Positions 18,684-28,883 of a DNA stretch of 64,000 bases are shown in pieces. Origin of the DNA: Pasteurellaceae bacterium LFhippo2 (GTDB lineage: Bacteria; Pseudomonadota; Gammaproteobacteria; Enterobacterales; Pasteurellaceae). Location of the stretch: NCBI GenBank assembly GCA_029852775.1, contig LEKJ01000050.1:57380-121379 (forward strand), given 5' to 3'. The notes below the pieces were generated by a model. It was not told where the DNA came from and made no database searches. It worked only from the letters and a program-made list of their open reading frames with translations. Position 1 is the first letter of the stretch. Each line of letters begins with the position of its first letter. The position numbers and the translations under genes were made by a program.

Positions 18684-19526
18684 ATGAAAATCGGTTTAGT
18701 GCTAGAAGGTGGCGCAATGCGTGGAATGTACACTGCAGGCGTTTTAGATACCTTTTTAGATGAAAATATTGTAGTAGACGGTATTATTTCCGTTTCTGCG
18801 GGAGCGCTATTTGGGGTGAACTATCTTTCTCAGCAGAAAGGGCGTGCGATTCGCTATAACAAAGCGCTAATTAATGATGATCGTTATATTAGCTTTAAAA
18901 ACCTGATCAAAACCGGCAATATCATTGATAAAGAGTTTGCTTTCTATGAAGTGCCGTTCAAAATTGATATTTTTGATAATGAAGCCTACAAACAGTCGCC
19001 GATAGATTTTTATGTGACGGTAACCAATATGCAAACCGCTCAAGCGGAATATGTAAAACTAACCGATCCATTCAAGCAGATGGAAGTATTGCGTGCAACT
19101 TCGGCAATGCCTTATGTTTCAAAGCCTGTGGAGATTGACGGCAAAGAATATTTAGATGGTGCAATCGCAGATTCTATTCCTTTAGAACAAATGCAAAAAA
19201 TGGGTTACGATAAAATTATCGTGGTGCTTACTCGCCCATTGGAATACCGTAAAAGTAAGCCATTATCGCTTATTAGCAAACTTTATTATCGTGATTATCC
19301 AAACTTTGCCGAGGCGGTAAATAACCGCTATGCGATGTATAACAACCAAGTAGAACAGGTGATTGAACAAGGTAATAAAGGTGATATTTTTGTGATTCGT
19401 CCATCAAAAGATTTAGCGATTAAACGCATTGAAAAAGACGTGAATAAATTGCAGGAAATGTATGAATTAGGTATTTCTGATATGCAACAGCAGTTGGCGG
19501 ATTTGAAAGATTTTTTGGCTAAATAG
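18684..19526 (+). CDS. Patatin-like phospholipase, YjjU type
   Basis: Predicted lipid acyl hydrolase. The serine-aspartate dyad is visible: oxyanion loop GGAMRG at residues 9-14, nucleophile Ser38 in the elbow SVSAG (first Gly of GxSxG replaced by Ser), and Asp158 in DGAIADSIP. The middle region DFYVTVTNMQTAQAEYVKL and RATSAMPYVSKPVEIDG is typical of this branch. It has no signal peptide, so it is cytoplasmic or peripheral. GAGGAAAG precedes the ATG. It stands alone between two uptake-signal terminators. Its physiological substrate is unknown. Confidence 0.88.
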   Translation: MKIGLVLEGGAMRGMYTAGVLDTFLDENIVVDGIISVSAGALFGVNYLSQQKGRAIRYNKALINDDRYISFKNLIKTGNIIDKEFAFYEVPFKIDIFDNEAYKQSPIDFYVTVTNMQTAQAEYVKLTDPFKQMEVLRATSAMPYVSKPVEIDGKEYLDGAIADSIPLEQMQKMGYDKIIVVLTRPLEYRKSKPLSLISKLYYRDYPNFAEAVNNRYAMYNNQVEQVIEQGNKGDIFVIRPSKDLAIKRIEKDVNKLQEMYELGISDMQQQLADLKDFLAK

Positions 19527-19532
19527 TTTAAC

Positions 19533-19558
19533 AAGCGGGCAGATTTGCCCGCTTTTTT
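19533..19558. terminator. Bidirectional terminator between the patatin gene and eptA
   Basis: AAGCGGGCA (19533-19541) pairs with TGCCCGCTT (19546-19554) and is followed by T residues on the plus strand. It looks like an uptake-signal hairpin with compensating changes (GGTC to GGGC) that keep the stem but break the uptake core. Confidence 0.85.
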
Positions 19559-19564
19559 ACAATT

Positions 19565-21205
19565 TTATTTCGCTTTTCGACACTGTGCCAAAATATCTAA
19601 TTCTGGCTTATATACCGATGATTTGAGATCCATATCGTTGATTGAGAACATTGTATGGAATAGGTTATCGTGAGAATGTTCTTTGTTTTTCGCATTATTG
19701 CGCACGCAATCTAAATCAAAGGGTTCATTCTTAACAAACTCTTTTGAGAACCACATAATCATTGGTACGTGAGTTTGGGTTTCAGGGGCAATAGCATAAG
19801 GCGCACCGTGTAGATATAAGCCATTCTCGCCTAATGATTCGCCGTGATCAGACACATAATACAACGCGCTTTCCCATTTTTCGTGTTGTTCCAGTTTGCT
19901 GATAATTTTATCTAGGAATTGGTCAAGATAAACAATACCGTTATCGTAAGTATTTACTAACTCTTGATTGCTACAACGACTAATTTCATTGGTGTCGCAA
20001 GTTGGTGTAAATACACGCTCATCTTTAGTATAGCGTTCATAATAAGTTGGCCCATGATTGCCCATTGTATGCACAACGATCATCATATCTTTTTTATTCT
20101 CTGATTGAGCGAGAGCTTTATCGATTTCTGGCAATAAAATATTGTCTAAACATTCGCCATCACGACAAAATTCGGGCTGTTTTAAATTAATAGTATCTTT
20201 GTTTGGCACATTTTTGCACACACCTTTGCAATCGCTATTGTTATTGAGCCATAGGATTTCCATTCCAGCACGTTGCAACATATCTAGTAAATTATCCTGT
20301 TTGTAGGATTGGTTCACATTAAAGTCTTCTTTGCCAAAAGATGAGAACATACAAGGCACCGATACCGCAGTTGCTGTACCACAACTAGTGACTTTCGGGA
20401 AGTTAATCACTTCAGCACCGCGAGCGGCAAGTTTTGGGGTTGTTTGGCGTTCATAGCCATTTAATCCCCAGTTCTGCGCACGCGTTGTTTCGCCAACGAC
20501 CATAATAGTCACATGGCGATATTCATCAGGTTTCTCTTGACTTACATCTAAGCCAATCTGCTGATAAGGCGTATTATCACGAATATCTCGGCGGATTTTT
20601 TTAATACTTGATGCCACAAAATTCGATGGTGTAATTAAGTGTGCTAGAGCTTTGTGATTACGGAAAAAAGATGCGTAATCTTGATAGTGAAATTTCGCCA
20701 CGCCAAGAATGACTAATATTGAAACAAGTACCGAACCTATGCGCGCAAATAACTCTTTCCACCACTTTTTATATTCAATTTTAATCAGCAGATAGAGTAG
20801 CGCTGGTAATACACCTAAACAAAGTAGCCAAACCACATAAGAAAAAGTCAGCATACGCGAGCTTTCTGCAAAGTTGGTTTGTAGCACGTTGTTTAGCATA
20901 TCAACATCAAAATAGGTATTGAAAAACAGTGAGTTGTAGCTAATTGCTGCGCTAATGATTATTAATAGTGGAATGATGATTTTATGTAAAAAGGGAATGG
21001 CTAAAATATTGAGAATAATATTGAGTGCAAAAAAGTAAACAATAGGAAGAGAATAAAGAAAATAATCGCTTGCAGTGCCATTAAAGGGCTGGATTTTTAA
21101 AACTTGTTGGTAAAAACCAATGTTTAACGCAATAGTAAAATAGAGTGAAACCAATAGAATAAGTTTTGTGGAAGAGAATTTCCATTTTGAGAGTGAAGAG
21201 AACAT
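19565..21205 (-). CDS. eptA: Lipid A phosphoethanolamine transferase
   Basis: Transfers phosphoethanolamine from phosphatidylethanolamine to lipid A phosphate, lowering surface charge and polymyxin susceptibility. The 546-residue protein has five predicted N-terminal membrane helices (first about 170 residues) and a periplasmic sulfatase-fold domain. Signature elements are VVGETTRAQNWGLNGYERQTTP, the nucleophile threonine in SCGTATAVSVPCMFS, HTMGNHGPTYYERY, and SDHGESLGENGLYLHG. Several cysteine pairs (DCKGVCKN, FCRDGECLDN, TCDTNEISRCSN) would form periplasmic disulfides. No two-component regulator such as PmrAB or BasSR lies nearby, so its control is not evident here. Confidence 0.93.
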   Translation of the reverse strand: MFSSLSKWKFSSTKLILLVSLYFTIALNIGFYQQVLKIQPFNGTASDYFLYSLPIVYFFALNIILNILAIPFLHKIIIPLLIIISAAISYNSLFFNTYFDVDMLNNVLQTNFAESSRMLTFSYVVWLLCLGVLPALLYLLIKIEYKKWWKELFARIGSVLVSILVILGVAKFHYQDYASFFRNHKALAHLITPSNFVASSIKKIRRDIRDNTPYQQIGLDVSQEKPDEYRHVTIMVVGETTRAQNWGLNGYERQTTPKLAARGAEVINFPKVTSCGTATAVSVPCMFSSFGKEDFNVNQSYKQDNLLDMLQRAGMEILWLNNNSDCKGVCKNVPNKDTINLKQPEFCRDGECLDNILLPEIDKALAQSENKKDMMIVVHTMGNHGPTYYERYTKDERVFTPTCDTNEISRCSNQELVNTYDNGIVYLDQFLDKIISKLEQHEKWESALYYVSDHGESLGENGLYLHGAPYAIAPETQTHVPMIMWFSKEFVKNEPFDLDCVRNNAKNKEHSHDNLFHTMFSINDMDLKSSVYKPELDILAQCRKAK

Positions 21206-21425
21206 AAAGCCTTCTATAAAAGTAACAAATTACGATCCTAAGACTAGGTATTTTATGGAAAGTTCTCTGTTTTGCAAAAGATTTATTGAGGGAGTAAAAA
21301 TATATTTTAGGCTTAAGAATTTCTTAATATTTAAGGTATCTAATAAGCACACTTGTTAGCCACTTTGTCAGTTTTAGATAAATACTCACAAGCGTTATAT
21401 TTTCTATTCAGACAGAGAGATTACT

Positions 21426-21926
21426 ATGAAAACTCGTTACCCAACTTTAATGATTATTATCCACTGGCTTGTGGCTGTATTAGTGTTAGCAGCGTACATC
21501 ACAGGCGGAAATCCCGTTAAACATCAATTTGAAGGACAAATCCACGTAGCAACGGGAATGGCGATAATGGTGCTATTTTTAATTCGCTTGCCGATTCGTT
21601 TGTTTTTCCGCAAATCTATTCCCGATTTTAATTTACCAACTTGGCAAACACATTTAGCAAGCACGGTGCAATGGGCGTTATATCTTTGCATGATTTTAAT
21701 TCCTTTTTTAGGAATGTTAGCTCTTGCTGAAAAAACCGATCAATATCTGTTATTTGGATTTAATATCCCGATGATTACAACAGATTTAGGTATAGAGTTT
21801 GATGATATTCACGAAGCGTTAGCACAATTATTTATTGGGTTAGCGGGTATTCACGCTGTTGCGGCATTATTACACCATTTTGTGTGGAAAGATGGCGTGT
21901 TAAAAAGTATGTTATTGCGTAAGTAA
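21426..21926 (+). CDS. cybB: Cytochrome b561
   Basis: Small di-heme b-type cytochrome of the inner membrane; the E. coli protein oxidises superoxide with ubiquinone as acceptor. The 166-residue protein has four hydrophobic segments. Candidate heme-ligand histidines are His13 in MIIIHWLVAV, His40 in GQIHVATGM, and His143 and His152 in GIHAVAALLHHFVW-type helix 4. CybB-typical residues are IPFLGMLAL and DIHEALAQLFIGLAGIHA. It is a single gene followed by an uptake-signal hairpin. Confidence 0.88.
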   Translation: MKTRYPTLMIIIHWLVAVLVLAAYITGGNPVKHQFEGQIHVATGMAIMVLFLIRLPIRLFFRKSIPDFNLPTWQTHLASTVQWALYLCMILIPFLGMLALAEKTDQYLLFGFNIPMITTDLGIEFDDIHEALAQLFIGLAGIHAVAALLHHFVWKDGVLKSMLLRK

Positions 21927-21936
21927 CGATAGGTTA

Positions 21937-21980
21937 CAACCGGTCTGATTTGTAAAAAATTTTGCAAATTAGACCGGTTG
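21937..21980. terminator. Inverted uptake-signal hairpin after cybB
   Basis: CAACCGGTCT (21937-21946) pairs with AGACCGGTTG (21971-21980), and the stem continues inward for six more pairs with one G-T. No T-run follows, so it may protect mRNA rather than terminate. The arms are variant uptake cores (ACCGGT). Confidence 0.6.
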
Positions 21981-21983
21981 TTG

Positions 21984-22044
21984 CCCTCTCTCTGCAAAAA
22001 TTGTTGAACATAATTTTTGCTGTCTCTCTCCCAAAGGGAGATAG
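21984..22044. repeat. Dispersed CT-rich palindromic repeat, copy B
   Basis: CCCTCTCTCTG at 21984-21994, inner hairpin GCAAAAATT/AATTTTTGC with arms 21994-22002 and 22012-22020, then CTCTCTCCC (22024-22032) pairing with GGGAGATAG (22036-22044) around AAA. The outer parts match copies A and C while the inner stem differs in sequence. Confidence 0.85.
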
Positions 22045-22370
22045 TTATAGACCAAAATTTGGGGTTCTGTAGCTATCACATCATTTCAAGTATGACTTTT
22101 ATTGACAGATAGAAAGTCTATTCGACAACTTTCAACGCACTAAAAACCACAAATTCCATTCCCAAAAGAATATTCCTTCATTCTATTCGAATTTTATTTC
22201 AATTTTTTGTCCAGTTTTCGAACCAGGGTTGAAATCTTTACATTTCTTACATTTATTACGCAATCCTATTCTAGTCGGTTTTACTTAATATAACACTCGC
22301 AGTACAGAGCTACTCGAGGCTAAAAAATCCCCCGTAGCGTGAATGAAAATCTAACAGAAGGAGCACGAAA
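22045..22370 (+). promoter_or_regulatory. Leader/control region of the arcB-arcC-yfcC genes
   Basis: This 326-bp AT-rich stretch has no gene. It contains several TTC/GAA dyads (such as AAGAATATTCCTT and ATTCGAAT around 22160-22195) that could be operator parts, and a -10-like TATAAC near 22289. I could not match an arginine-repressor box well enough to name one. AGAAGGAG just upstream of 22371 is the arcB ribosome site. Confidence 0.35.
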
Positions 22371-23375
22371 ATGGCTTTTAATCTTAAAAATAGACACCTA
22401 CTTAGTCTAGTACATCATTCCGAACGTGAAATTAACTATTTATTAGACCTATCTCGAGATCTAAAAAGAGCAAAATATGCAGGGTTTGAGCAACAAATGT
22501 TGAAAGGCAAAAACATTGCATTAATCTTCGAAAAAACCTCCACTCGCACACGTTGTGCATTTGAAGTCGCCGCTTATGACCAAGGCGCACATGTCACCTA
22601 TATCGATCCAAACTCTTCTCAAATCGGTCACAAAGAAAGTATGAAAGATACTGCGCGTGTATTAGGCCGTATGTATGATGCGATTGAGTATCGTGGCTTT
22701 AAACAATCTGTGGTGCAAGAGTTGGCTGACTATGCAGGCGTCCCTGTATTCAATGGTTTAACTGATGAATTCCATCCAACTCAAATGTTGGCTGATGTGT
22801 TGACTATGACTGAATTCTGCGACAAACCACTTCGCCAAATTAAATATGTTTATATTGGTGATGCTCGTAATAATATGGGTAACTCGTTGTTATTAATCGG
22901 TGCGAAATTAGGTATGGACGTGCGTATTTGTGGTCCTAAAGCCTTACTTCCAGATGCAGAATTAGTGGCGATGTGCGAACAATTTGCCAAAGAAAGTGGC
23001 GCTCGTATCACTGTAACTGATGATATTGATTTAGCGGTAAAAGATGTGGACTATGTTCACACTGATGTATGGGTTTCAATGGGTGAACCGTTAGAAACTT
23101 GGGGCGAACGTATTCAATTATTACTTCCGTATCAAGTGACTCCTGAATTAATGAAACGCACTGGCAATCCTAAAGTGAAATTTATGCACTGCTTACCAGC
23201 GTTCCATAACAGTGAAACCAAAGTCGGTCGCCAAATTGCTGAAAAATATCCGCAGCTAGCGAATGGTATTGAAGTGACTGAAGATGTGTTTGAATCACCA
23301 ATGAATGTTGCATTTGAACAAGCGGAAAACCGTATGCACACAATCAAAGCGGTTATGGTGGCAAGTTTAATTTAG
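22371..23375 (+). CDS. arcB: Ornithine carbamoyltransferase, probably catabolic
   Basis: Interconverts citrulline plus phosphate with ornithine plus carbamoyl phosphate. The carbamoyl-phosphate loop STRTR is at residues 57-61, with [12 protein letters not shown], the ornithine motif VSMGEP and the HCLPAF motif also present. The 334-residue length is normal. The adjacent carbamate kinase (9 bp downstream) and a YfcC-type permease suggest use in arginine/citrulline breakdown with ATP gain rather than biosynthesis. However, arginine deiminase (arcA) is not present here, so the biosynthetic name argF remains possible. From memory, Haemophilus influenzae has a similar three-gene order. Confidence 0.9.
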   Translation: MAFNLKNRHLLSLVHHSEREINYLLDLSRDLKRAKYAGFEQQMLKGKNIALIFEKTSTRTRCAFEVAAYDQGAHVTYIDPNSSQIGHKESMKDTARVLGRMYDAIEYRGFKQSVVQELADYAGVPVFNGLTDEFHPTQMLADVLTMTEFCDKPLRQIKYVYIGDARNNMGNSLLLIGAKLGMDVRICGPKALLPDAELVAMCEQFAKESGARITVTDDIDLAVKDVDYVHTDVWVSMGEPLETWGERIQLLLPYQVTPELMKRTGNPKVKFMHCLPAFHNSETKVGRQIAEKYPQLANGIEVTEDVFESPMNVAFEQAENRMHTIKAVMVASLI

Positions 23376-23384
23376 GAGGCTCAG

Positions 23385-24314
23385 ATGAGAATCGTAATTG
23401 CGCTCGGTGGTAATGCTTTACTCAGACGTGGTGAGCCTCTAACTGCTGACAATCAAAGACAAAATGTGCGGATTGCTTGTGAGCAAATCGCCAAAATTTA
23501 TCCAAACAACGAATTAGTTATCGCACATGGTAATGGCCCTCAAGTTGGTTTACTCGCATTACAAGGTGCGGCTTATAAAGATGTGCCAACTTATCCACTA
23601 GATGTGTTGGGGGCGGAATCTGTCGGTATGATCGGTTATATGATTCAACAAGAGTTGGGAAACTTAGTGCCGTTTGAAGTGCCGTTTGCGACTTTGCTCT
23701 CTCAAGTAGAAGTGGATAAAGCCGATCCTGCCTTCAAAAATCCAACGAAACCGATAGGCCCAGTGTATTCAAAAGAAGAAGCAGAGCGTCTCGCTCAAGA
23801 AAAAGGGTGGTCAATTGCTCAAGACGGCGATAAATATCGTCGTGTTGTGCCAAGCCCATTACCAAAACGTATTTTTGAAATTCGTCCTGTGAAATGGTTG
23901 CTTGAAAAAGGCAGTATCGTTATTTGCGCAGGCGGTGGCGGTATTCCAACCTACTATGATGAACAAGGTAATCTCCAAGGGGTTGAGGCGGTAATTGATA
24001 AAGATCTTTGCTCTGCATTATTAGCAGATAATTTAGAGGCTGATCTCTTTATTATCGCAACGGATGTGTCAGCAACCTTTATCAACTGGGGCAAACCAGA
24101 CCAAAAAGCGATAGCGCGTGTTCACCCAGATGTGATTGGTCAAATGGGTTTTGCAGCCGGTTCAATGGGGCCAAAAGTTCAAGCCGCTGTGAACTTTGTT
24201 AAACAAACAGGTAAAGATGCGGTGATAGGTTCACTCTCTGATATTGTCGATATTGTAAAAGGCAAAGCAGGAACTCGAATCACCAATTCGGTTTCAGACA
24301 TTGAGTACTATTAG
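23385..24314 (+). CDS. arcC: Carbamate kinase
   Basis: Makes ATP from carbamoyl phosphate and ADP, the energy-yielding step of arginine or citrulline fermentation. The N-terminus [18 protein letters not shown] and the segments [42 protein letters not shown] and [13 protein letters not shown] are characteristic of the amino-acid kinase fold in this family. The length of 309 aa is normal. GGAGG stands before the ATG, 9 bp after arcB, so the two are co-transcribed. Confidence 0.95.
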   Translation: MRIVIALGGNALLRRGEPLTADNQRQNVRIACEQIAKIYPNNELVIAHGNGPQVGLLALQGAAYKDVPTYPLDVLGAESVGMIGYMIQQELGNLVPFEVPFATLLSQVEVDKADPAFKNPTKPIGPVYSKEEAERLAQEKGWSIAQDGDKYRRVVPSPLPKRIFEIRPVKWLLEKGSIVICAGGGGIPTYYDEQGNLQGVEAVIDKDLCSALLADNLEADLFIIATDVSATFINWGKPDQKAIARVHPDVIGQMGFAAGSMGPKVQAAVNFVKQTGKDAVIGSLSDIVDIVKGKAGTRITNSVSDIEYY

Positions 24315-24320
24315 CTCAGT

Positions 24321-24352
24321 GTAAAAGTAGGCGTAGCTAGCGCCTACTTTAC
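24321..24352 (+). other. Intercistronic hairpin between arcC and yfcC
   Basis: Arms 24321-24333 and 24341-24352 pair over 12 positions with one bulged A and a 7-base loop. No T-run follows; it ends just before the AAGGAG ribosome site of the next gene. It is more likely an mRNA-stability or expression-ratio element than a terminator. Confidence 0.6.
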
Positions 24353-24367
24353 CTCAAGGAGTTTATT

Positions 24368-25885
24368 ATGAGCACTAAAAAAGCGTTTAAATTTCCTACG
24401 GCATTTTCCATTTTATTCATCATTTTAATTCTTGCAGTTGGATTAACTTGGATTATCCCAGCAGGATCTTATTCCAAACTGACTTACAATGCGGCAAGCG
24501 ATCACTTTGTCGTAAAAACTTACAATCAACCTGACCAAACTTATCCAGCGACTAAAGAAAGTTTGGATCAACTCAATATTAAAATTGAACTCAAAAACTT
24601 TACTGAAGGCACTATTCGTAAACCTGTTGCGGTTCCTGGCTCCTATCAACGTGTGGAACAGCAACCAAAAAGTATCGAACATATTGCCATTAGTATGGTG
24701 GAAGGGACTATCGAAGCTGCCGATGTTATGGTGTTCATCTTTGTACTCGGTGGTATGATCGGTGTAATCAATAAAACAGGCTCCTTTAACGCAGGGTTAA
24801 CGGCTCTCGCTAAACGGACGAAAGGTAATGAGTTTTTCATTGTGTTTAGTGTCTGTGTGTTGATGGCGATTGGTGGTACAACCTGTGGCATTGAAGAAGA
24901 AGCCGTGGCGTTCTATCCAATTTTGGTTCCGGTATTTATTGCCTTGGGCTACGATGCGATAGTCTGTGTGGGTGCAATTTTCCTAGCTTCTTCTATGGGT
25001 ACCGCATTCTCTACCGTGAACCCATTCTCTGTGGTTATTGCTTCGAATGCGGCGGGTATTCAATTTACTGAAGGTATTGGTTTCCGTGCGATAGGTTTAG
25101 TTTTAGGTTCAGCCTGTGTAATTGCCTATCTCTACTGGTATTGTAAGAAAATCAAAGCGGATCCAACTTTCTCTTACGCTTATGCTGAAAGAGAAGAGTT
25201 CCAACACCGCTATATGAAAAACTACGATCCGTCTCAATTACTCGACTTTACTTTGCGTCGTAAAATCATTCTATCGATTTTCTGTATCGCATTCCCGATT
25301 ATGATTTGGGGGGTAATGTTCGGTGGTTGGTGGTTCCCACAAATGGCAGCCTCGTTCTTGACCTTAACCATCATCATTATGTTTATCTCTAAACTTACTG
25401 AAGATGAAATTGTAAATGCCTTCACTGAAGGTGCGTCAGAATTGGTGGCGGTATCATTGATTATCGGTTTGGCACGTGGGGTAAACCTTGTTCTTGATGA
25501 AGGTATGATTTCCGATACGATTCTTGCTTATATGTCGGATATGGTTGCAGGTATGCCAGGTAGTGTGTTTATCCTTGCACAATTGGTGGTGTTTATCTTC
25601 TTAGGCCTATTTGTACCATCATCTTCAGGTTTAGCCGTGCTTGCTATGCCGATTATGGCACCGCTTGCAGATGCGGTTGGTATCCCACGTCATATCGTTG
25701 TTTCTGCTTACAACTGGGGGCAATATGCGATGCTATTCCTTGCACCAACAGGATTGGTGTTGGTAACCTTACAAATGCTCCATATTCCATTTAATAAATG
25801 GGTTAAATTTGTGATGCCGATGATTGGCGTGTTATTGGCTATCGGTTCGGTATTGCTGGTTATTCAGGTGCAAATGTACGCCTGA
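24368..25885 (+). CDS. YfcC-family basic amino acid antiporter-like permease
   Basis: Twelve- to fourteen-helix inner-membrane protein of the YfcC/DcuC-like superfamily. Membrane segments include FSILFIILILAVGLTWIIPAGSYS at the N-terminus, VFIFVLGGMIGVINKTG, GGTTCGIEEEAVAFYPILVPVFIALGYD and LFVPSSSGLAVLAMPIMAPLADAVG. The motif IPAGSY with a soluble insert up to about residue 105 is typical of YfcC. Its place behind arcB and arcC suggests arginine/ornithine or citrulline/ornithine exchange, which would make it an ArcD-type partner; this is inferred from context only. It ends at a strong terminator. Confidence 0.85.
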   Translation: MSTKKAFKFPTAFSILFIILILAVGLTWIIPAGSYSKLTYNAASDHFVVKTYNQPDQTYPATKESLDQLNIKIELKNFTEGTIRKPVAVPGSYQRVEQQPKSIEHIAISMVEGTIEAADVMVFIFVLGGMIGVINKTGSFNAGLTALAKRTKGNEFFIVFSVCVLMAIGGTTCGIEEEAVAFYPILVPVFIALGYDAIVCVGAIFLASSMGTAFSTVNPFSVVIASNAAGIQFTEGIGFRAIGLVLGSACVIAYLYWYCKKIKADPTFSYAYAEREEFQHRYMKNYDPSQLLDFTLRRKIILSIFCIAFPIMIWGVMFGGWWFPQMAASFLTLTIIIMFISKLTEDEIVNAFTEGASELVAVSLIIGLARGVNLVLDEGMISDTILAYMSDMVAGMPGSVFILAQLVVFIFLGLFVPSSSGLAVLAMPIMAPLADAVGIPRHIVVSAYNWGQYAMLFLAPTGLVLVTLQMLHIPFNKWVKFVMPMIGVLLAIGSVLLVIQVQMYA

Positions 25886-25905
25886 TTGTTAAAGGTGTAA
25901 TCAAC

Positions 25906-25947
25906 AAAAAGGCTACTCAGATCACAGAATTGAAGAGTAGCCTTTTT
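25906..25947 (+). terminator. Terminator after the arcBC-yfcC unit
   Basis: GGCTACTC (25911-25918) pairs with GAGTAGCC (25935-25942), flanked by AAAAA and TTTTT. A strong intrinsic terminator. Confidence 0.92.
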
Positions 25948-26018
25948 CATCAGTTGCTTTGTTATGTATAATACGCCCGCACCTTACCTTTGTAGATGAT
26001 TCTACTATCGAGCAAGAT

Positions 26019-26486
26019 ATGGCAAACAAAATACTAGATAATATTGATACAAGGATTTTGCGTGCACTCCAAAGGAATGGCCATTTGCAAAATAACGAGT
26101 TAGCAAAAGAGATTGGTTTATCCAACTCCGCTTGCTTAAGACGCGTTAACATCTTAGAACAGAGTGGTATTATTGATAAGTATGTTGCGATTCTTAACCC
26201 CAAAAAACTCAACTGTAATCTCACCGTTTATGCTTTAGGTTCCTTTTTTGAAGAAGATTTCAAATTACGCGAACGCTTTATTTTCGAAATGAAACTCCTT
26301 CCACAAGTCACCGAATGTCATTTAATGGCGGGGGATTATGACTTTATTCTCAAACTCCAAGTGTCTGATCTTGAAGAATTTTATCAATACAAGAAAAAGT
26401 ATCTCACCAAAGAGCTTGGTATCAAAACTCTCAAATCCGAAGTTATTCTACAAACTATCAAAAATACGACGGAAATTCCGCTTTAA
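26019..26486 (+). CDS. Lrp/AsnC-family transcriptional regulator
   Basis: Amino-acid-responsive regulator with an N-terminal helix-turn-helix (LDNIDTRILRALQRNGHLQNNELAKEIGLSNSACLRRVNILEQSGII) and a C-terminal RAM/AsnC ligand domain (VTECHLMAGDYDFILKLQVSDLEEFYQYKKKYL). I start at 26019 (MANKILDNIDTR, 155 aa), the family-typical N-terminus; the frame is open 20 codons further up but that part has no family match. It stands just after the arginine/ornithine gene cluster and may regulate it. Which Lrp paralogue it is cannot be settled here. Confidence 0.9.
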   Translation: MANKILDNIDTRILRALQRNGHLQNNELAKEIGLSNSACLRRVNILEQSGIIDKYVAILNPKKLNCNLTVYALGSFFEEDFKLRERFIFEMKLLPQVTECHLMAGDYDFILKLQVSDLEEFYQYKKKYLTKELGIKTLKSEVILQTIKNTTEIPL

Positions 26487-26498
26487 CTCCCTGTTTTT

Positions 26499-26527
26499 CT
26501 AGGTACGTGCAATTTGTACGTACCTAG
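26499..26527. terminator. Stem-loop between the Lrp-type gene and brnA
   Basis: CTAGGTACGT (26499-26508) pairs perfectly with ACGTACCTAG (26518-26527) around a 9-base loop. It lies between convergent genes. No T-run follows on either strand, so a terminator role is only probable. Confidence 0.45.
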
Positions 26528-26540
26528 AATTCATTAATGA

Positions 26541-26855
26541 TTAAACTGACATTTTTGTTTGAATATGTTGCAACAACACTTCATTAATACGTGTTTGCCA
26601 ACCTTTGCCTGTTGCTCGAAAGGCTTTGACGACTTCTGGGGAAAGGCGCAAAGTAACACTCTCTTTAGTTGGAACTTTTTGTTTACCACGTACTTTTATT
26701 TTACCTAATCGTTCCATTTCTCGCTGATGAGCGATTACCATTTGCACAAATTCTGGGGGCATAACTTCAGCTAAAGGACGTGCACGAGCAAAATCTTCAT
26801 CGGTTAATTCACGAACTTCGCCGTCATCATCAATCAGTGGTTTTTGCTGTTTCAT
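26541..26855 (-). CDS. brnA: BrnA-type antitoxin
   Basis: Antitoxin and DNA-binding autorepressor of a type II toxin-antitoxin system. The C-terminal half VTLRLSPEVVKAFRATGKGWQTRINEVLLQHI is the ribbon-helix-helix-like BrnA domain. The N-terminal half (LTDEDFARARPLAEVMPPEFVQ) is the likely toxin-contact part. It is 104 aa and starts within the 3' end of the toxin gene, overlapping it by 26 bp in a different frame, the usual toxin-first BrnTA order. Confidence 0.92.
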   Translation of the reverse strand: MKQQKPLIDDDGEVRELTDEDFARARPLAEVMPPEFVQMVIAHQREMERLGKIKVRGKQKVPTKESVTLRLSPEVVKAFRATGKGWQTRINEVLLQHIQTKMSV

Positions 26856-27114
26856 ATCTTTTTATCTCCCGCTTATTCGCTTTTCTAAAACTGATTACCC
26901 TTACACCATCATTTGTCGGAGTAAAGCAAACTATATGTAAACGCTCTGTATCACCTAAAAAGCCTGTTGCGGTAAAGCGTGGTTCAGGGTACTCAAAACG
27001 TATATCTGGAATAATTACTGCCGTTTCCCATTCAAACAATTCAACATCATCAAAAGAGAGATTGCGCTCAATAATATTTCTGATGTTTTTCTTTGGATCA
27101 TAACTAATTTTCAT
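26830..27114 (-). CDS. brnT: BrnT-type ribonuclease toxin
   Basis: RelE-fold toxin that cleaves mRNA and stops translation under stress. The 94-residue sequence follows the BrnT family: YDPKKNIRNIIERNLSFDDVELFEWETA, then GFLGDTERLHIVCFTPTNDGVRVISFRKANKREIKRYE, which supplies the conserved basic residues of the active region. GGAG lies before the ATG at 27112-27114. A 16-bp perfect palindrome lies 18 bp upstream. This pair is probably mobile accessory DNA, but no transposase or attachment site is seen around it. Confidence 0.92.
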   Translation of the reverse strand: MKISYDPKKNIRNIIERNLSFDDVELFEWETAVIIPDIRFEYPEPRFTATGFLGDTERLHIVCFTPTNDGVRVISFRKANKREIKRYETAKTTD

Positions 27115-27131
27115 CTTAGCTCCATTAGGCT

Positions 27132-27147
27132 AATTGTAATTACAATT
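27132..27147 (-). promoter_or_regulatory. Probable BrnTA operator
   Basis: AATTGTAATTACAATT is a perfect 16-bp palindrome just upstream of brnT. BrnA-type antitoxins repress their own promoter through such dyads; the assignment is by position. Confidence 0.65.
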
Positions 27148-27240
27148 TGGTGATTGGTCAATTTATTGCCAGAAAAACTTTAGCATAGTGGGTAAGATTT
27201 CGTTGGGCTATTTTTGTGATCTCCATCGAAAAACAGAAAT

Positions 27241-27266
27241 AAAAAAGGCGCGTATCACTACGCGCC
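27241..27266 (-). terminator. Terminator of glpK
   Basis: GGCGCGTA (27247-27254) pairs with TACGCGCC (27259-27266); on the minus strand TTTTTT follows. A second hairpin, TTAGGGG/CCCCTAA at 27272-27288, lies between it and the glpK stop. Confidence 0.92.
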
Positions 27267-27305
27267 AAAACTTAGGGGAAACCCCTAACACACAACAGAA
27301 ATCGA

Positions 27306-28883
<1,578 letters not shown>

